Shown: positions 8,388-17,567 of the stretch, in pieces
Layout: the number at the start of each line of letters is the position of its first letter
Position numbering within the stretch: the stretch's first letter is position 1
Assembly (NCBI GenBank): GCA_963814875.1
Contig: CAWFFJ010000010.1
Span: forward strand, 1 to 64,000
Length of the DNA: 64,000 nucleotides
Source: CAVSIS01 sp963814875
GTDB taxonomy: Bacteria; Acidobacteriota; Thermoanaerobaculia; Thermoanaerobaculales; Sulfomarinibacteraceae
Direction of reading: 5' to 3'
Translations under genes and position numbers: made by a program
The notes under the pieces: generated by a model
Database searches by the model: none
Told to the model about the DNA's origin: nothing
The model's input: only the letters and a program-made list of their open reading frames with translations

Positions 8388-9392
8388 ATGACGAAACCCG
8401 TGCTTGTCAGGTCGCACCCACGATGCCTTGAGCATCGGCCGGGGCTCGGCCATCCCGAGACGCCCGCCCGCCTGCGCGCGGTGCTCGACGCCCTCGACGG
8501 GACCGGCCCCTGGTTGGTCGAGCGGGAGGCGGAGCTGCCGCCCGACGCCGACGCCCTCGGCGCGCTCAAGTGGATCCACGACCCCGCTCACCTCGAGCGG
8601 TTTCGGGAGGCGAGCGCGTCCGCCCCGGGCTTTCTCGACAGCGGCGACTGCGCCGTCTCCTCGGGAACCTACTCTGCGGCCCTCGCCGCCGCGGGCCTCG
8701 CCCTCGCCACCGCCCTCGACCTCGTCAACGGGCGCCTCGACCGGGCCTTCCTCGCGGTGCGCCCGCCGTCGCACCACGCGGGACGCGCCACTGCGTCGGG
8801 TTGGTGCTTCGTCAACTCGGTCGCGCTCGCTGCGGAGACGATCGCACGGGCGTGGCAGGGGACGGTGCTGGTCGTGGACATCGACGCCCTGCACGGCAAC
8901 GGCACTCAGGAGATCTTCTGGGAGCGGGGCGATGTCGTCACTGTGTCGGTGCATCGGTACCCGGGCTTCCCCGGAACCGGCGGCGCGGACGAGGTCGGCA
9001 CCGGCGCCGGAGAAGGGGCCAACCGCAACGTCCCGTTGGCGATAGGCTCGGACGATGCCACGGTTCTGGCCGCGCTGGAAGGTCTCTTGACCGACGTGGT
9101 TCCGCTCGTGCGACCGGTTGCCATGGTGGTCTCGGCCGGCTTCGGCGGCCACGTCAGCGACCCGGTGGGCGGCTTCCGTCTGACACCGACCGGCTACTTC
9201 CGCATGACCCGCGCGGTTGTCGAAATCGCAGAGCGCTGGTGTGGCGGCCGCGTCCTGTCGGTCCTCGAGGGCGGCGTGGACCTGCACGCCTTGGCCGAGT
9301 GCGCCCTCGTTCACGTCGCTGCTCTCGCCGGCGAGGCACCGCTTGAGAGCGCCGGTGGTGTCGTCGTCCGAAGCGACCCGAGCCCCCAATAG
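8388..9392 (+). CDS. Histone deacetylase-fold protein, probably catalytically dead
   Basis: A 334-residue arginase/deacetylase-fold protein of the AcuC/class II HDAC group. Family signatures are clear: RPPSHHAGR (His129/His130, kept), HGNGTQEIFW, YPGFPGTGGADEVG, DPVGGFRLT. The key metal and catalytic residues are changed. The Asp-x-His zinc pair reads Asp166-Ala-Leu168, the third ligand Asp in SAGFD reads Gly253, and the catalytic Tyr of LEGGY reads Val297. With two of three zinc ligands missing it should not deacetylate. A binding or regulatory role is more likely (inference). The start ATG 8388 has little room for a leader; a start 10 codons upstream is less likely. Confidence 0.85.
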   Translation: MTKPVLVRSHPRCLEHRPGLGHPETPARLRAVLDALDGTGPWLVEREAELPPDADALGALKWIHDPAHLERFREASASAPGFLDSGDCAVSSGTYSAALAAAGLALATALDLVNGRLDRAFLAVRPPSHHAGRATASGWCFVNSVALAAETIARAWQGTVLVVDIDALHGNGTQEIFWERGDVVTVSVHRYPGFPGTGGADEVGTGAGEGANRNVPLAIGSDDATVLAALEGLLTDVVPLVRPVAMVVSAGFGGHVSDPVGGFRLTPTGYFRMTRAVVEIAERWCGGRVLSVLEGGVDLHALAECALVHVAALAGEAPLESAGGVVVRSDPSPQ

Positions 9393-9458
9393 TCGGGGCG
9401 AGATGTGCGCGCGATCACAGTTGAATTCCAACCAGCTTGAAACCGAGATTTCATCAGT

Positions 9459-9486
9459 TTGACCACCGACTTTTGTGTGGTATAAG
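9459..9486 (+). promoter_or_regulatory. Sigma-70-type promoter for the Ig-like repeat protein
   Basis: TTGACC (9459-9464), a 16-bp spacer and TATAAG (9481-9486), in an AT-richer intergenic stretch 54 bp before the ATG at 9540. It is the clearest vegetative promoter in the window. Confidence 0.65.
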
Positions 9487-9539
9487 ATGATCGCGATCGG
9501 ATTTCATCGGTGGTTTGTGGCGTCCACGGGAGGTTAGCG

Positions 9540-11138
9540 ATGCGTTACAAGGTCCTCGGGTCCGCGCTGCTGGTGTTTGCCGCGCTGCTTCCGGCGAACG
9601 CGTCCGCCGCCACGATGTTTTGGCTAGATACACCTGCGAGCGGAGCGACCGTGACCGGCGTCGTCGAGGTGGCTGGCTGGATCATCGATGACCGCGGCGT
9701 GAGCAATATCGACCTCTACGTTGATGGTGTTTTCGTCGCCGCAGCCGACCTCAATATCCCCCGCTACGACATCCTCCAGGCATACCCATGGTACGCAGGT
9801 ACCGAGAACGCCTTCCCGGGCTTCAGTGTCTCGTTCAAGGCCGGCGACCTGGCGAACGGCTCGCACATGGTCTTCGTGCGGGTCACGTTCTCGGATGCAT
9901 CGACACAGGACTTCGGGAATCGCTTCGTCAACGTTGACAACGCTCTCAATCAGGCGCCCTTCGGCGAGCTCGAGCGTCCCGGCGAGTACCAGCCGATGAA
10001 CGGTGTCTTCCCGGTCACCGGGTGGGCGCTCGACGACGGGTCGATCGAGGACATCGAGGTGATGCTCGACGGCAAGCTGACCGGCTACGAGGTGGTCACC
10101 GGCATCTCTCGGCCGGACGTTGCGAACCGATTCCCGAGCCATCCGGACGCCATCGACTCGGGCTTCCTGTTGATGCTGAACACCGGGGAGCTGGTCAACG
10201 GCGTTCACGTGATCGCAGTGCGGCTGCGTGACAACCAGGGCGCGACACGGGTCATCGGCCGCCGCTTCGTTCAAGTCTTCAATACCGGCGCGAACCTGGT
10301 GCCGTTCGGCCGCATCGACTGGCCGATCCGCAACCACATCATGTACGCGAGGGGCTGCAAGGAGCCGCCGGAGATCTCGTTTCCGCCCTACGAGGATCCG
10401 GGCAACGTCGAGCTGATCTCGGGCTGGGCCCTGGACACCGGCTCGGCGACCGATCCGGGCGGCGTCAAGTGGGTCGAGCTGTACATCAACGGCACCCGGA
10501 TCGCGTCGTCCGCGGTCGACGACTTCTTCTACGCGCCGTTCGACCAGGAAGTGAACTACTACGGGCATGAGCGTCCGGACATCCTGCGCCTGTTCCCCGA
10601 CGTGCCCCAGGCCAAGGACTCGGGGTTCTCGTTCGTGCTCGACGTGTCTGACCTGATCCTCAACAAGGACTACCACCAGGGCCTGCACTACCTGTCGGTC
10701 CGGGCGGGGGACATCCTCGGCCACACCGCGTTCATCGACACCATTCCGGTGATCTTCGACTGCGATGACGACCGCGACCGCCCGTCGTGGGGCGACATTG
10801 AAACCCCGACCCACATGAAGCGCGTCCAGAACTCGATCTGGGTCCGCGGTTGGGCGATCGACTACGACAACCTCAAAGCTGTCCAGGTCTGGGTCGACGG
10901 CGTGCGCATGGACACCCCGGGCTCCGACCCGGTGAAGATCGGGATCCCGACGCCGGACTTGCACGACAAGTACCCCTGGTACCCTTACACCTACACCCGC
11001 TTCGCGGGATGGGAGTACCTGCTCGACACGACCCGGTTGACTGACGGAGAGCATCGGCTGGTGATCCGCACCCAAGACTTCTTCGGCGGCGAGACCTGGA
11101 TCGGCGAGCGCCTGTTCGTGATTGACAACCTGAACTGA
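9540..11138 (+). CDS. Secreted protein with four Ig-like repeat modules
   Basis: A 532-residue exported protein. A signal peptide (about 1-25, ending NASAAT) is followed by four tandem modules of roughly 110-140 residues. Each opens with a beta-sandwich strand motif, G-W-x-x-D (GWIIDD, GWALDD, GWALDT, GWAIDY), then a V-D-G strand, a Pro-rich RPDI/FP-like loop and a closing G-x-H-x-x-x-V-R strand. This is the layout of bacterial Ig-like domains (Big_9 type). It would act in the periplasm or outside as a binding or spacer protein; no catalytic domain or sorting signal is visible. It is monocistronic with its own promoter and a following hairpin. RBS GGGAGGT. Confidence 0.8.
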   Translation: MRYKVLGSALLVFAALLPANASAATMFWLDTPASGATVTGVVEVAGWIIDDRGVSNIDLYVDGVFVAAADLNIPRYDILQAYPWYAGTENAFPGFSVSFKAGDLANGSHMVFVRVTFSDASTQDFGNRFVNVDNALNQAPFGELERPGEYQPMNGVFPVTGWALDDGSIEDIEVMLDGKLTGYEVVTGISRPDVANRFPSHPDAIDSGFLLMLNTGELVNGVHVIAVRLRDNQGATRVIGRRFVQVFNTGANLVPFGRIDWPIRNHIMYARGCKEPPEISFPPYEDPGNVELISGWALDTGSATDPGGVKWVELYINGTRIASSAVDDFFYAPFDQEVNYYGHERPDILRLFPDVPQAKDSGFSFVLDVSDLILNKDYHQGLHYLSVRAGDILGHTAFIDTIPVIFDCDDDRDRPSWGDIETPTHMKRVQNSIWVRGWAIDYDNLKAVQVWVDGVRMDTPGSDPVKIGIPTPDLHDKYPWYPYTYTRFAGWEYLLDTTRLTDGEHRLVIRTQDFFGGETWIGERLFVIDNLN

Positions 11139-11160
11139 TCCGGCGCACTCGCCGAGAGTT

Positions 11161-11186
11161 CGACACCCCGCCCCGGCGGGGTGTCG
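11161..11186 (+). terminator. Hairpin after the Ig-like repeat gene
   Basis: A perfect 11-bp stem, CGACACCCCGC with GCGGGGTGTCG, and a 4-base loop, 22 bp after the stop codon and before the next RBS. No T-run follows, so efficiency is uncertain. Confidence 0.6.
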
Positions 11187-11204
11187 TCGTCACCGGAGGT
11201 GGTC

Positions 11205-12230
11205 ATGCGGGCCCTGTACTTCGAGCAGCACGGAGGACCCGAGCGGCTGGTCGTCGGAGAGCGGCCGCAGCCCGAGCCGCAGGCAGGTTGGGTGCGCGTC
11301 GCAGTGCGCGCTGCCGCCCTCAACCAGCTCGACATCTTCGTGCTCAAGGGCCTGCCGGGGGTTGATCTGCCGCACATCGGAGGCGCCGACGGCGCCGGAG
11401 TCGTCGAGGCGATAGGCGAAGGGGTGACCGGGATTGCGGTTGGTCAGGAGGTGGTCTTCGACCCCGGTGTCTCCTGTGGACACTGCGCCGCCTGCCTCGC
11501 TGGCGAGCAATCGCTGTGCGCGAGCTTCGGGCTGCTCGGAGAGCACCGCGACGGAACGCTCGCCGAGGCGGTGCTGGTTCCGGCGCTCTCGGTGGCGCCG
11601 CGCCCGGCACACCTCAGCTGGGAGGAGGCTGCCGCCTTTCCGCTCACCTTTCTGACGGCGTGGCGGATGCTCTTCACGCGGGCGCGCCTCACCGCCGGCG
11701 AGACGGTGTTGATCCACGGGATCGGTGGCGGGGTTTCTCTGGCGTGCCTGGTGTTGGCGAAGCTTGCCGGGGCCAGGGTGCTGGTGACGTCACGGTCGGC
11801 CGCCAAGCTCGAGCGGGCGCTCGCGCTCGGTGCAGACGAGGCGATGCCCTCGAACGACCAGGTTGCGCGCGAAGCCAAGCGTCGGACCGGAGATCGCGGC
11901 GTCGACCTCGTCGTGGACTCGGTGGGCGCAGCGACTTGGCTGCTGTCCCTCAAGGCGGCGCGACGTGGCGGCCGGATCGTGACCTGCGGCGCAACCAGCG
12001 GTCCCAACCCCGCCGAGGAAATCCGTCTGATCTTCTGGAACCAACTCTCGATCTTCGGTTCGACGATGGGTTCGCGCGAGGACTGGAGACGGCTCGTCGA
12101 GACCGTGGTTGCCAACCGGCTGCGGCCGGTGGTCGACTCGGTGCATCCTCTCGTCGACGGGCGTGCCGCCTACGAGCGGATGGTGCAGGCCGAGCAGTTT
12201 GGTAAGATCGTCGTGTCCGTTGCGGGGTGA
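11205..12230 (+). CDS. Zinc-type alcohol dehydrogenase/quinone oxidoreductase family protein
   Basis: A 341-residue medium-chain dehydrogenase/reductase. The GroES-like domain carries GADGAGVV and the four-Cys structural zinc site (CGHCAACLAGEQSLC), and the Rossmann half has HGIGGGVSLACLVLAKLAG. The Cys at the usual catalytic-zinc position is replaced by Gln-Leu-Asp near residue 40, so the chemistry may be zinc-independent NAD(P)H-dependent reduction of a quinone or enone. The substrate is unknown. RBS GGAGGT at 11195. The stop overlaps a possible GTG of pcnB, so the two may be co-transcribed. Confidence 0.85.
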   Translation: MRALYFEQHGGPERLVVGERPQPEPQAGWVRVAVRAAALNQLDIFVLKGLPGVDLPHIGGADGAGVVEAIGEGVTGIAVGQEVVFDPGVSCGHCAACLAGEQSLCASFGLLGEHRDGTLAEAVLVPALSVAPRPAHLSWEEAAAFPLTFLTAWRMLFTRARLTAGETVLIHGIGGGVSLACLVLAKLAGARVLVTSRSAAKLERALALGADEAMPSNDQVAREAKRRTGDRGVDLVVDSVGAATWLLSLKAARRGGRIVTCGATSGPNPAEEIRLIFWNQLSIFGSTMGSREDWRRLVETVVANRLRPVVDSVHPLVDGRAAYERMVQAEQFGKIVVSVAG

Positions 12231-12412
12231 GCCGGGCGTCCGCCCGGAATCCCGCTGCCGTGCCCGTGCGCCGGCCGGACGCCGCCGGACCGAGCAAGGC
12301 GAGGCACGCTCCGCAGCCGACTCCCGGGAGCCGAACGAAGCGTTGCGGGACCCGAGCGCCGGCCGCGCGCGAGCCGGTCTGTTTGGATCCGGACCGAGGA
12401 GGCAGTTCAGCT

Positions 12413-13732
12413 TTGACCCTTCCAGCAACGGAGTCGATACAGCCGCGGATCCTCACGCGACCCGAGCACCAGCTGTCGCGGCGCAAGATCTCCCCGAACG
12501 CCATCAAGGTGATGTACCGGCTCAACCGCGCCGGCTACCTCGCCTATCTCGTCGGCGGCGGTGTGCGCGACATCCTGCTCGGCCGCTCACCGAAGGACTT
12601 CGACATCGCGACCAACGCCCGCCCTGAAGAGATCCGGTCGCTGTTCCGCAACTCGCGAGTCATTGGTCGTCGCTTTCGGCTGGTCCACGTGCTGTTCAGG
12701 GACGAGGTGGTCGAGGTCTCGACCTTTCGCGCCAGCCCCGAGCCACCCGAGGTCCCGGATGCCTGGGACGAGGCCGAGCCGGGTGAGGCGGCCGCCGAGA
12801 CCGAGGAGATAGCCGTCGGCGAGGAGCCGTGCGAGTACGGCACACCCGCCGAGGATGCATGGCGGCGGGACTTTACGGTCAACGCTCTGTTCTACAACAT
12901 CGGCGACTTCTCAATCGTCGACTGGGTCGGCGGCCTCGACGACCTCGGGGCGGGCGTGCTGCGCGTGATCGGCGAGCCGGCGCGGCGTTTCGAGGAGGAC
13001 CCGGTGCGCATGATGCGCGCGCTGGAGTACGCGGTCCGGCTCGGATTCACACTCGACCCGGCCACCGACGAAGGGATCCGGGCTTCGAGTGGGCGCATCG
13101 CCGAGGCGGCTCCCCCCCGTCTGACCTACGAGCTCATCGAGGGTCTCCAGTCCGGCTCGGCGGCGGGGATCTGCTCAGCTTGGAGGGCCTACGGCATTTT
13201 CGACGCGGTCTTTCCCGAGCTCGCGCGAGGATGGCGCGGAGTGGAGACCATCCTCCGAGAAATAGACCGACGGGTCGAGGCTCGGCGGCGGACCGACGAG
13301 GCAACCCTGCTCGGCAGCCTGCTGCTGCCCCAGTACTCTGAGATCGAGCGCGCCGCGGCGGGCGCGAACGGACGGATCGACAACCCGGTGCTGCTCGAGC
13401 GCTTGCGCGGTCTGCTGGCCCCGATCGGGACCAGGATGCACCTTGCCAACCATACCCTCCACCAAATGGCCCAGGGGCTGTTCACCCTCAGCAAGCTGAG
13501 GCAGCCGCCGGAGCGCGGGCGGCAGGTCCTCAAGCTCACCCGCCAGAACTACTTCCCGGTGGCGTGGGCGATTGCCGAGATCGGTGTGGAGAGCAGTGTG
13601 CTGTCACGGGAAGGTTTCGCGGGGTGGCAGCGGGCAGTGCAGCAGATCGGGCGGGTGGCAGGGGTCGAGGAGCCGACCCTCGAGTCCGAGGCGCCGCGCC
13701 GGCGCCGCCGGCGCCGCCGGAGGCGGCCGTGA
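12413..13732 (+). CDS. pcnB: Poly(A) polymerase (tRNA nucleotidyltransferase superfamily)
   Basis: A 439-residue enzyme adding 3' poly(A) tails to RNA for decay. LSRRKISPNAIKVMYRLN followed by YLVGGGVRDILLG and KDFDIAT (catalytic Asp pair) is characteristic of bacterial PcnB rather than CCA enzymes. EDAWRRDFTVNALFYN and the RNA-binding region follow. The C-terminus is a run of arginines, a known RNA-binding tail type. TTG 12413 with GAGGAGG is preferred because conservation begins there; a GTG at 12227 overlapping the previous stop would add 62 unusual residues. It is translationally coupled to ligA (GTGA). Confidence 0.88.
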   Translation: MTLPATESIQPRILTRPEHQLSRRKISPNAIKVMYRLNRAGYLAYLVGGGVRDILLGRSPKDFDIATNARPEEIRSLFRNSRVIGRRFRLVHVLFRDEVVEVSTFRASPEPPEVPDAWDEAEPGEAAAETEEIAVGEEPCEYGTPAEDAWRRDFTVNALFYNIGDFSIVDWVGGLDDLGAGVLRVIGEPARRFEEDPVRMMRALEYAVRLGFTLDPATDEGIRASSGRIAEAAPPRLTYELIEGLQSGSAAGICSAWRAYGIFDAVFPELARGWRGVETILREIDRRVEARRRTDEATLLGSLLLPQYSEIERAAAGANGRIDNPVLLERLRGLLAPIGTRMHLANHTLHQMAQGLFTLSKLRQPPERGRQVLKLTRQNYFPVAWAIAEIGVESSVLSREGFAGWQRAVQQIGRVAGVEEPTLESEAPRRRRRRRRRRP

Positions 13733-15771
13733 CCACTGCGGAAGCGGCCCGAGCACGGGTCGAGGAGCTTCAGGGGGAGATCCGGCGCCACGACCGGCTG
13801 TACTACCTTGAGGCGCGCCCGGAGATCTCGGACCTGGAGTACGACAGGCTGCTCGCGGAGCTCAGACAGCTGGAGAGCGACCACCCCGAGCTCGCGACGC
13901 CGGACTCGCCGACTCGGCGGGTTGGCGGCGAGCCGCTCGACGAGCTGGTCACCGTCGAGCACACCGTACCGATGCTGTCGCTCGACAACACCTACTCGGT
14001 CGATGATCTCGGTGCTTGGTACGAACGGGTCGGGCGCCTGCTCGGCGGATCGCCCGATGGTCTCGCGGCCGAGCTCAAGATCGACGGGGTCTCGATCGCC
14101 CTCCACTACCAGGACGGCGTGCTGGTGCGTGCGGTCACCCGCGGCAACGGAATCGAAGGCGACGACGTCACCGCCAACGCGCGAACCATCCGTGCGCTGC
14201 CGCTGCGCGTCGATGATCTGTCCGGGTGGCTCGAGGTCCGCGGCGAGGTCTACATGCCGCGCAGCGTGTTCGGGGAGCTGAACCGGATCCGTCGCGAGTC
14301 GGGAGAGATCGAGCTGGCCAACCCGCGAAATGCGGCAGCGGGGTCAATCCGTCTGCTCGACCCTCGGCAGGCGGCGGCGCGGCGCCTGTCGCTCTGGTGC
14401 TATCAGGTCGTCCACTCTGAGGCCGACACGGCCGGTTGCCACAGTGACGACCTCGACCGTCTGGTCGAGCTCGGCTTCCCAGTCTGCCCGGGGCGTGCGC
14501 GGTGTCGTGACCTTGACGAGGTGCTCGCGTTCGTCGGAGAGTGGGCGGACCAGCGACGTACGCTCGATTTCGACACCGACGGCGTCGTGGTGAAGGTCGA
14601 TCGCCTCGCCGAGCAGCGCCGGCTGGGCGCGACGGCGCGTGCAGTCCGCTGGGCCGTAGCCTATAAATATCCCCCCGAAGGAGTGACGACCCGGGTTCGC
14701 GACATCGTGGTCCAGGTCGGGCGCACCGGAGTGCTGACGCCGGTTGCGGCACTCGAACCGGTGCTGGTGGCTGGTTCGACGGTCTCCCGGGCGACGCTGC
14801 ACAACTTCGACGAGGTCGCCCGCCTCGACGCGCGCGTGGGCGACACCGTGTGGGTGTCCAAGGGCGGCGACGTGATCCCGAAGGTCGACGGCGTCGACCT
14901 CGCGGCGCGGCCCGTTGATGCCTCGCCCTACGTTCCCCCCCGCTTCTGTCCCGAGTGCCACACTCCGGTCGTCCGGGTCCCGGGCGAGGTCGCTGTGCGC
15001 TGCCCCAACCCGGAGTGCGCCGCGGTACTCGCCTCCCGCCTGCGGCACTTCGTCTCGCGGGGAGCGATGGAAATCGACGGTCTCGGCGGAAGGCTCCTCG
15101 AGCAGCTCGTTGCCGAGGGGATGGTCAGCGACCCGGCGTCGCTCTGGACCGTCGGTGCTTCACGCCTCGCCGAGCTGCCGGGCTGGGGCGAGGTGTCGGC
15201 GGCGAACCTGATCGACGAGCTCGAGCGGGCACGCTCGCGGCCCCTCCACCGGCTGCTGTTTGCACTCGGAATTCCCCACGTCGGCGAGCGTGCTGCGAAG
15301 ATGCTCGCGTGGCGCTTCGGCTCGCTGGCAGCCCTTGCAGGGGCGGAGGTCGCCGAGATCGAGACGGTTGCGGGCATCGGACCGGTCATCGCGTCGGCAG
15401 TCGATCGCTGGTTCGCCGACACGGCCAACGCACGCCTCATCGAGCGCCTGGTCGAGCGCGGCATCGATCCGAGGGAGACGGTGGCGCCGGCCACCCCGGG
15501 CTCCGGGTCACCCTCGGCGGTGCTGGAGGACGAGGTCGTGGTGATCACCGGCACGCTGTCGCGCGAGCGTTCCGCCGTGGCCGAGCGGCTCGAGGCTCTG
15601 GGTGCGAAGGTGACCGGGTCGGTCTCCCGCCGCACCACGATGGTGCTGGCTGGGGAGGCCGCGGGCAGCAAGCGCGACGCTGCCGTGAAGCTTGGCATCC
15701 GGGTGGTCGACGAGGCTGGCTTGGATGCGATCGTGAGGGAGCGGGGAGGCGAGGGGTTATGGCGGCAGTGA
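13729..15771 (+). CDS. ligA: NAD-dependent DNA ligase LigA
   Basis: A 680-residue enzyme that seals nicks in replication and repair using NAD+. It has a Ia domain (1-70), an adenylation domain with active-site Lys117 in ELKIDG, an OB fold, a four-Cys zinc finger (CPEC...CPNPEC), helix-hairpin-helix repeats and a C-terminal BRCT domain (about 590-675; VVVITGTLSRERS). Length is normal. The GTG start overlaps the pcnB stop by 4 bp and the 3' end overlaps the response regulator by 13 bp, so all three sit in one transcript. Confidence 0.97.
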   Translation: MTTAEAARARVEELQGEIRRHDRLYYLEARPEISDLEYDRLLAELRQLESDHPELATPDSPTRRVGGEPLDELVTVEHTVPMLSLDNTYSVDDLGAWYERVGRLLGGSPDGLAAELKIDGVSIALHYQDGVLVRAVTRGNGIEGDDVTANARTIRALPLRVDDLSGWLEVRGEVYMPRSVFGELNRIRRESGEIELANPRNAAAGSIRLLDPRQAAARRLSLWCYQVVHSEADTAGCHSDDLDRLVELGFPVCPGRARCRDLDEVLAFVGEWADQRRTLDFDTDGVVVKVDRLAEQRRLGATARAVRWAVAYKYPPEGVTTRVRDIVVQVGRTGVLTPVAALEPVLVAGSTVSRATLHNFDEVARLDARVGDTVWVSKGGDVIPKVDGVDLAARPVDASPYVPPRFCPECHTPVVRVPGEVAVRCPNPECAAVLASRLRHFVSRGAMEIDGLGGRLLEQLVAEGMVSDPASLWTVGASRLAELPGWGEVSAANLIDELERARSRPLHRLLFALGIPHVGERAAKMLAWRFGSLAALAGAEVAEIETVAGIGPVIASAVDRWFADTANARLIERLVERGIDPRETVAPATPGSGSPSAVLEDEVVVITGTLSRERSAVAERLEALGAKVTGSVSRRTTMVLAGEAAGSKRDAAVKLGIRVVDEAGLDAIVRERGGEGLWRQ

Positions 15772-17141
15772 TCTTCCTGGTCGACGACGACGACGGTTCC
15801 CGCGACGCCATGACGCGAGCGCTCCAGCGGGTCGGGTACGAGGTGCGACCGTTTGCAGGCGCGGAGGAGGCCCTCGAGCGGCTGCGGGAGGGCGACGCGG
15901 TCGACGTGATCGTCTCCGACGTGCGCATGCCGGGCATGAACGGCTACGAGCTCCTGCGCCAGGTTCGGGCCGAACGGCCGGCCCTTCCGTTCCTCCTTGT
16001 CACTGCCTACGGCGAGGTCGAGGGCGCCGTTTCGGCGATGCAGGAGGGAGCGGACGATTACCTCACCAAGCCGGTGAAGATGCAGGAGCTGCGGCAGCGG
16101 GTGCAGCTCCACCTGGAGCGCCGGACCCTCTCGGATGAGAACCGCCGTCTTCGCGAGCGGCTCGACAAGTCGTTCGGGTTCGAGGGCATCGTCGGTCACT
16201 CAAAAGCCATGGAGGAGGTCATCGAGCGCTTGCGGGTGGTCGCGCCGACGCGGTCGACGGTCCTCGTCATCGGCGAGTCTGGCACCGGCAAGGAGCTGGT
16301 CGCGAACGCGCTTCACCAGAACTCGCCGCGGGCCGACGGACCGTTCGTGGCCGTCAACTGCGGTGCAATTCCGGGGGAGATCCTCGAGTCGGAGCTGTTC
16401 GGCCACGAGCGGGGCGCGTTTACCGGCGCCCACCAACGCCGGATCGGCCTCATCGAGTCGGCTTCCGGCGGGACGCTTTTCCTGGACGAGATCTCCGAGC
16501 TCTCGCCCGACCTTCAGGTGAAGCTGCTCCGCGTCCTTGAGGAGCGCAGGGTCGTCCGGGTTGGCGGCAACCAGCTGATCCCGATCGACTTCAGGCTGGT
16601 GGCGGCGACCAACCGCGAGCTCGAGGAGTGGGTCCGATCGGGGCGCTTCCGGCAGGACCTCTACTACCGGCTCAAGGTGGTCACCCTGTCGCTTCCCACC
16701 CTGCGCCAACGCGCCGATGACATCCCGCTGTTCGTGCAGCACTTTCTCGAACAGTTCAACCACGAGCTCGGGCGCCACGTGCGTAGCGTGCATCCAGCCG
16801 TGCTGGCAGCGCTCAAGCGTTGCCCGTGGCCGGGAAACGTGCGCGAGCTGCGCAACCTGATGGAGAGCCTGGTGCTGTTCGCCGAAGGTGAGGAGATTCG
16901 TTTCGACGCGTTGCCGGCCGAGTACAGAACGGGAACCACGGCTACCGTGGCTGCGACCTCCGAGCCGTGGCAGCCGCGGCCGATGGCCGACCTCGAGCGC
17001 GAGGCGATTCTGCGCACCCTCGAGCACACCGGGGGGCACCGCGCCCGGGCGGCCCAGATGCTCGGCATCGGGCTCCGGACGCTGCAGCGCAAGCTCAAGG
17101 ACTACGGGGAGATCGGCGAGCATGAAGGGGACCACGACTGA
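15759..17141 (+). CDS. Sigma-54-dependent response regulator (NtrC family)
   Basis: A 460-residue transcription activator. The receiver domain has the phospho-acceptor Asp54 (SDVRMPG). The AAA+ domain has Walker A GESGTGKE from residue 172, the sigma-54 contact loop GAFTGA from 219, and the arginine-finger region. A Fis-type helix-turn-helix ends the protein (LGIGLRTLQRKLKDYG). All ATPase motifs are intact. No partner histidine kinase is adjacent, and it shares a transcript with ligA, so its signal is unknown. RBS GGGGAGG precedes ATG 15759. Confidence 0.93.
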   Translation: MAAVIFLVDDDDGSRDAMTRALQRVGYEVRPFAGAEEALERLREGDAVDVIVSDVRMPGMNGYELLRQVRAERPALPFLLVTAYGEVEGAVSAMQEGADDYLTKPVKMQELRQRVQLHLERRTLSDENRRLRERLDKSFGFEGIVGHSKAMEEVIERLRVVAPTRSTVLVIGESGTGKELVANALHQNSPRADGPFVAVNCGAIPGEILESELFGHERGAFTGAHQRRIGLIESASGGTLFLDEISELSPDLQVKLLRVLEERRVVRVGGNQLIPIDFRLVAATNRELEEWVRSGRFRQDLYYRLKVVTLSLPTLRQRADDIPLFVQHFLEQFNHELGRHVRSVHPAVLAALKRCPWPGNVRELRNLMESLVLFAEGEEIRFDALPAEYRTGTTATVAATSEPWQPRPMADLEREAILRTLEHTGGHRARAAQMLGIGLRTLQRKLKDYGEIGEHEGDHD

Positions 17142-17147
17142 TATACT
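17139..17147 (+). promoter_or_regulatory. Extended -10 promoter for the 71-residue protein gene
   Basis: TG-A-TATACT is an extended -10 element located 23 bp before ATG 17171, overlapping the end of the response regulator gene. No good -35 is present, as is usual for extended -10 promoters. Confidence 0.45.
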
Positions 17148-17170
17148 CCGGATAGGCGAAAGGAGCGGCT

Positions 17171-17386
17171 ATGGAGATTCCGGGTAAGGTGTCCCTGTAC
17201 TGCGCGCTGCTCGACGCGAAGGGCACCAATGCGACCCTGATGGCAATCTCGCCCAACGGCTACTATCAGCTCGAGGTTTCCCTCAAGGGGCAACGCCACG
17301 CGGTGCTCGCTCCGATCTCACAGACTGCTCTCGTGTTCACCGAACCCGAGCCGGAGCCGGAGGAGGGGATCGAAATCGAGCGGTAG
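17171..17386 (+). CDS. Small conserved-looking protein of unknown function
   Basis: A 71-residue protein with a good RBS (AAAGGAG). The first 55 residues look like a small beta-rich fold (VSLYCALLD, LMAISPNGYYQLEVSL, HAVLAPISQTALVFT), and an acidic tail follows (EPEPEPEEG). No signal peptide and no Cys pair. It has its own promoter and a TAG stop that lies inside the terminal arm of the palindrome at 17383-17567. I do not recognise the family. It could be a small ribosome- or protein-binding factor, but nothing in the sequence decides this. Confidence 0.7.
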   Translation: MEIPGKVSLYCALLDAKGTNATLMAISPNGYYQLEVSLKGQRHAVLAPISQTALVFTEPEPEPEEGIEIER

Positions 17387-17567
17387 CCGCCACCTCGCGC
17401 CGCGCCGCGGCTGCGGCCCGCGATGCGCACGCATCTCCCGCCCTTCCGGCACGCCGCCGGTCCTCAACGTAGCTGGGCTACGCCTCCGGCCGGCGGCGCA
17501 CCGTCATGACGAGATCTGCGGGCGCCTCGCGGCCCTCGCTTCGCGGCGGACGGGAGGTGACGGCTAC
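17383..17567. repeat. Palindromic repeat starting on a TAG stop codon
   Basis: The terminal arms GTAGCCGCCACCTC (17383-17396) and GAGGTGACGGCTAC (17554-17567) pair with one mismatch. The centre has nested arms GCCGCCGG/CCGGCGGC and CGTAGC-TG-GGCTACG. The first TAG is the stop codon of the 71-residue gene. The centre motif GTAGC-NN-GGCTACGCCT is shared with the 32929-33095 element. Non-coding. Confidence 0.65.
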
